From Flagellimonas algicola (GTDB lineage: Bacteria > Bacteroidota > Bacteroidia > Flavobacteriales > Flavobacteriaceae): DNA of 64,000 bases. The notes under the pieces were generated by a model. That model was given only the letters and a program-made list of their open reading frames with translations. It was not told where the DNA came from and ran no database searches. Both the position numbers and the translations under genes were made by a program. Of this stretch, positions 63,877-64,000 are shown piece after piece. The DNA lies in assembly GCF_005937185.1 (NCBI RefSeq), contig NZ_VCNI01000002.1:372001-436000 (forward strand). Reading direction: 5' to 3'. Every line of letters starts with the position of its first letter. Position 1 is the first letter of the stretch.

Positions 63877-64000
63877 TTAATTTAGGTTTACAATAATAAA
63901 TTCCGATCTGCGGTTCACATCATGTTCCTCATTGCTACATCTTACACCATTATCACATTGATTAAGCAGCTGTTTTTCTCCATAACCAATGGCACTTTCA
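63877..64000 (-). CDS. OmpA-family protein, C-terminal fragment
   Basis: The frame is open from the window edge to TAA at 63877-63879. The visible residues, SAIGYGEKQLLNQC, CSNEEHDVNRRSEFIIV, are the end of an OmpA-like peptidoglycan-binding domain: the GYGE turn and the NRRSEFII motif carrying the conserved Arg are diagnostic. The rest of the protein lies beyond the window. Confidence 0.85.
   Translation of the reverse strand, partial: ESAIGYGEKQLLNQCDNGVRCSNEEHDVNRRSEFIIVNLN

Overview
The window looks like chromosome from a marine or soil member of the Bacteroidota, most likely Flavobacteriaceae. The reasons are a SusC/SusD pair, a type IX secretion (T9SS) C-terminal tail, many lipoproteins, LytTR regulators, DUF2807 and DUF4097 envelope proteins, and A/T-rich intergenic DNA. 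It is mainly a carbohydrate-utilisation region, followed by an envelope-type ECF sigma operon. I saw no tRNA, rRNA, CRISPR array, transposase or phage gene.

Layout. (1) 1-5627, minus strand: the 5' end of a secreted protein resembling its neighbour, a Fn3-like lipoprotein, a large G8-domain/beta-helix protein with a T9SS tail, and galM. (2) 5628-6507: a gene-poor stretch with an (AG)15 tract, a strong hairpin and a startless XRE-type HTH remnant. (3) 6508-16206: a fucoside module with two GH29 alpha-fucosidases, an NPCBM-linked putative glycosidase, a metallophosphoesterase, a triple-domain SGNH-alpha/beta-SGNH esterase and, convergent, an L-fuconolactonase-like amidohydrolase. (4) 16435-20338: a YegP-like protein, then galK-galT and an FGE-type lipoprotein. 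(5) 20331-28109, minus: five tightly packed exported proteins of 'planctomycete' type (PSCyt1/DUF1549/DUF1553, DUF1501, NHL, chitobiase-C-like and DUF2231-cytochrome-LRR). (6) 28250-30048, minus: a LytTR response regulator and its LytS-like histidine kinase. (7) 30276-54389, plus: a mannoside/N-glycan polysaccharide utilisation locus with four GH92 alpha-mannosidases, a GH130 phosphorylase, a sodium:solute symporter, a CBM9-like protein, SusC/SusD, a giant FG-GAP/ASPIC lipoprotein, a FucP-like MFS transporter and a ROK sugar kinase.

(8) 54390-56629: a long intergenic region with two sets of repeats spaced exactly 21 bp, followed by an apparent deletion fusion that joins an exported DUF5723-like protein to a receiver-truncated LytTR regulator. 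(9) 56640-57236, minus: a siroheme-synthase N-domain enzyme. (10) 57317-63634, minus: a seven-gene operon starting with an ECF sigma factor and a putative anti-sigma factor, followed by DUF4097-like, beta-barrel, 59-aa small protein, TonB receptor and DUF2807 genes. (11) 63877-64000: the C-terminus of an OmpA-family protein.

Inferred biology: SusCD imports mannose-rich glycans, periplasmic or surface GH92 enzymes trim alpha-mannosides, and cytoplasmic GH130 splits the Man-beta-GlcNAc core by phosphorolysis. The symporter, MFS and ROK proteins handle released sugars. The fucosidases and Leloir enzymes (galM, galK, galT) deal with fucose and galactose caps, so the whole region is consistent with using complex fucosylated or galactosylated glycoconjugates. 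All functions are inferred from sequence families recognised by eye.
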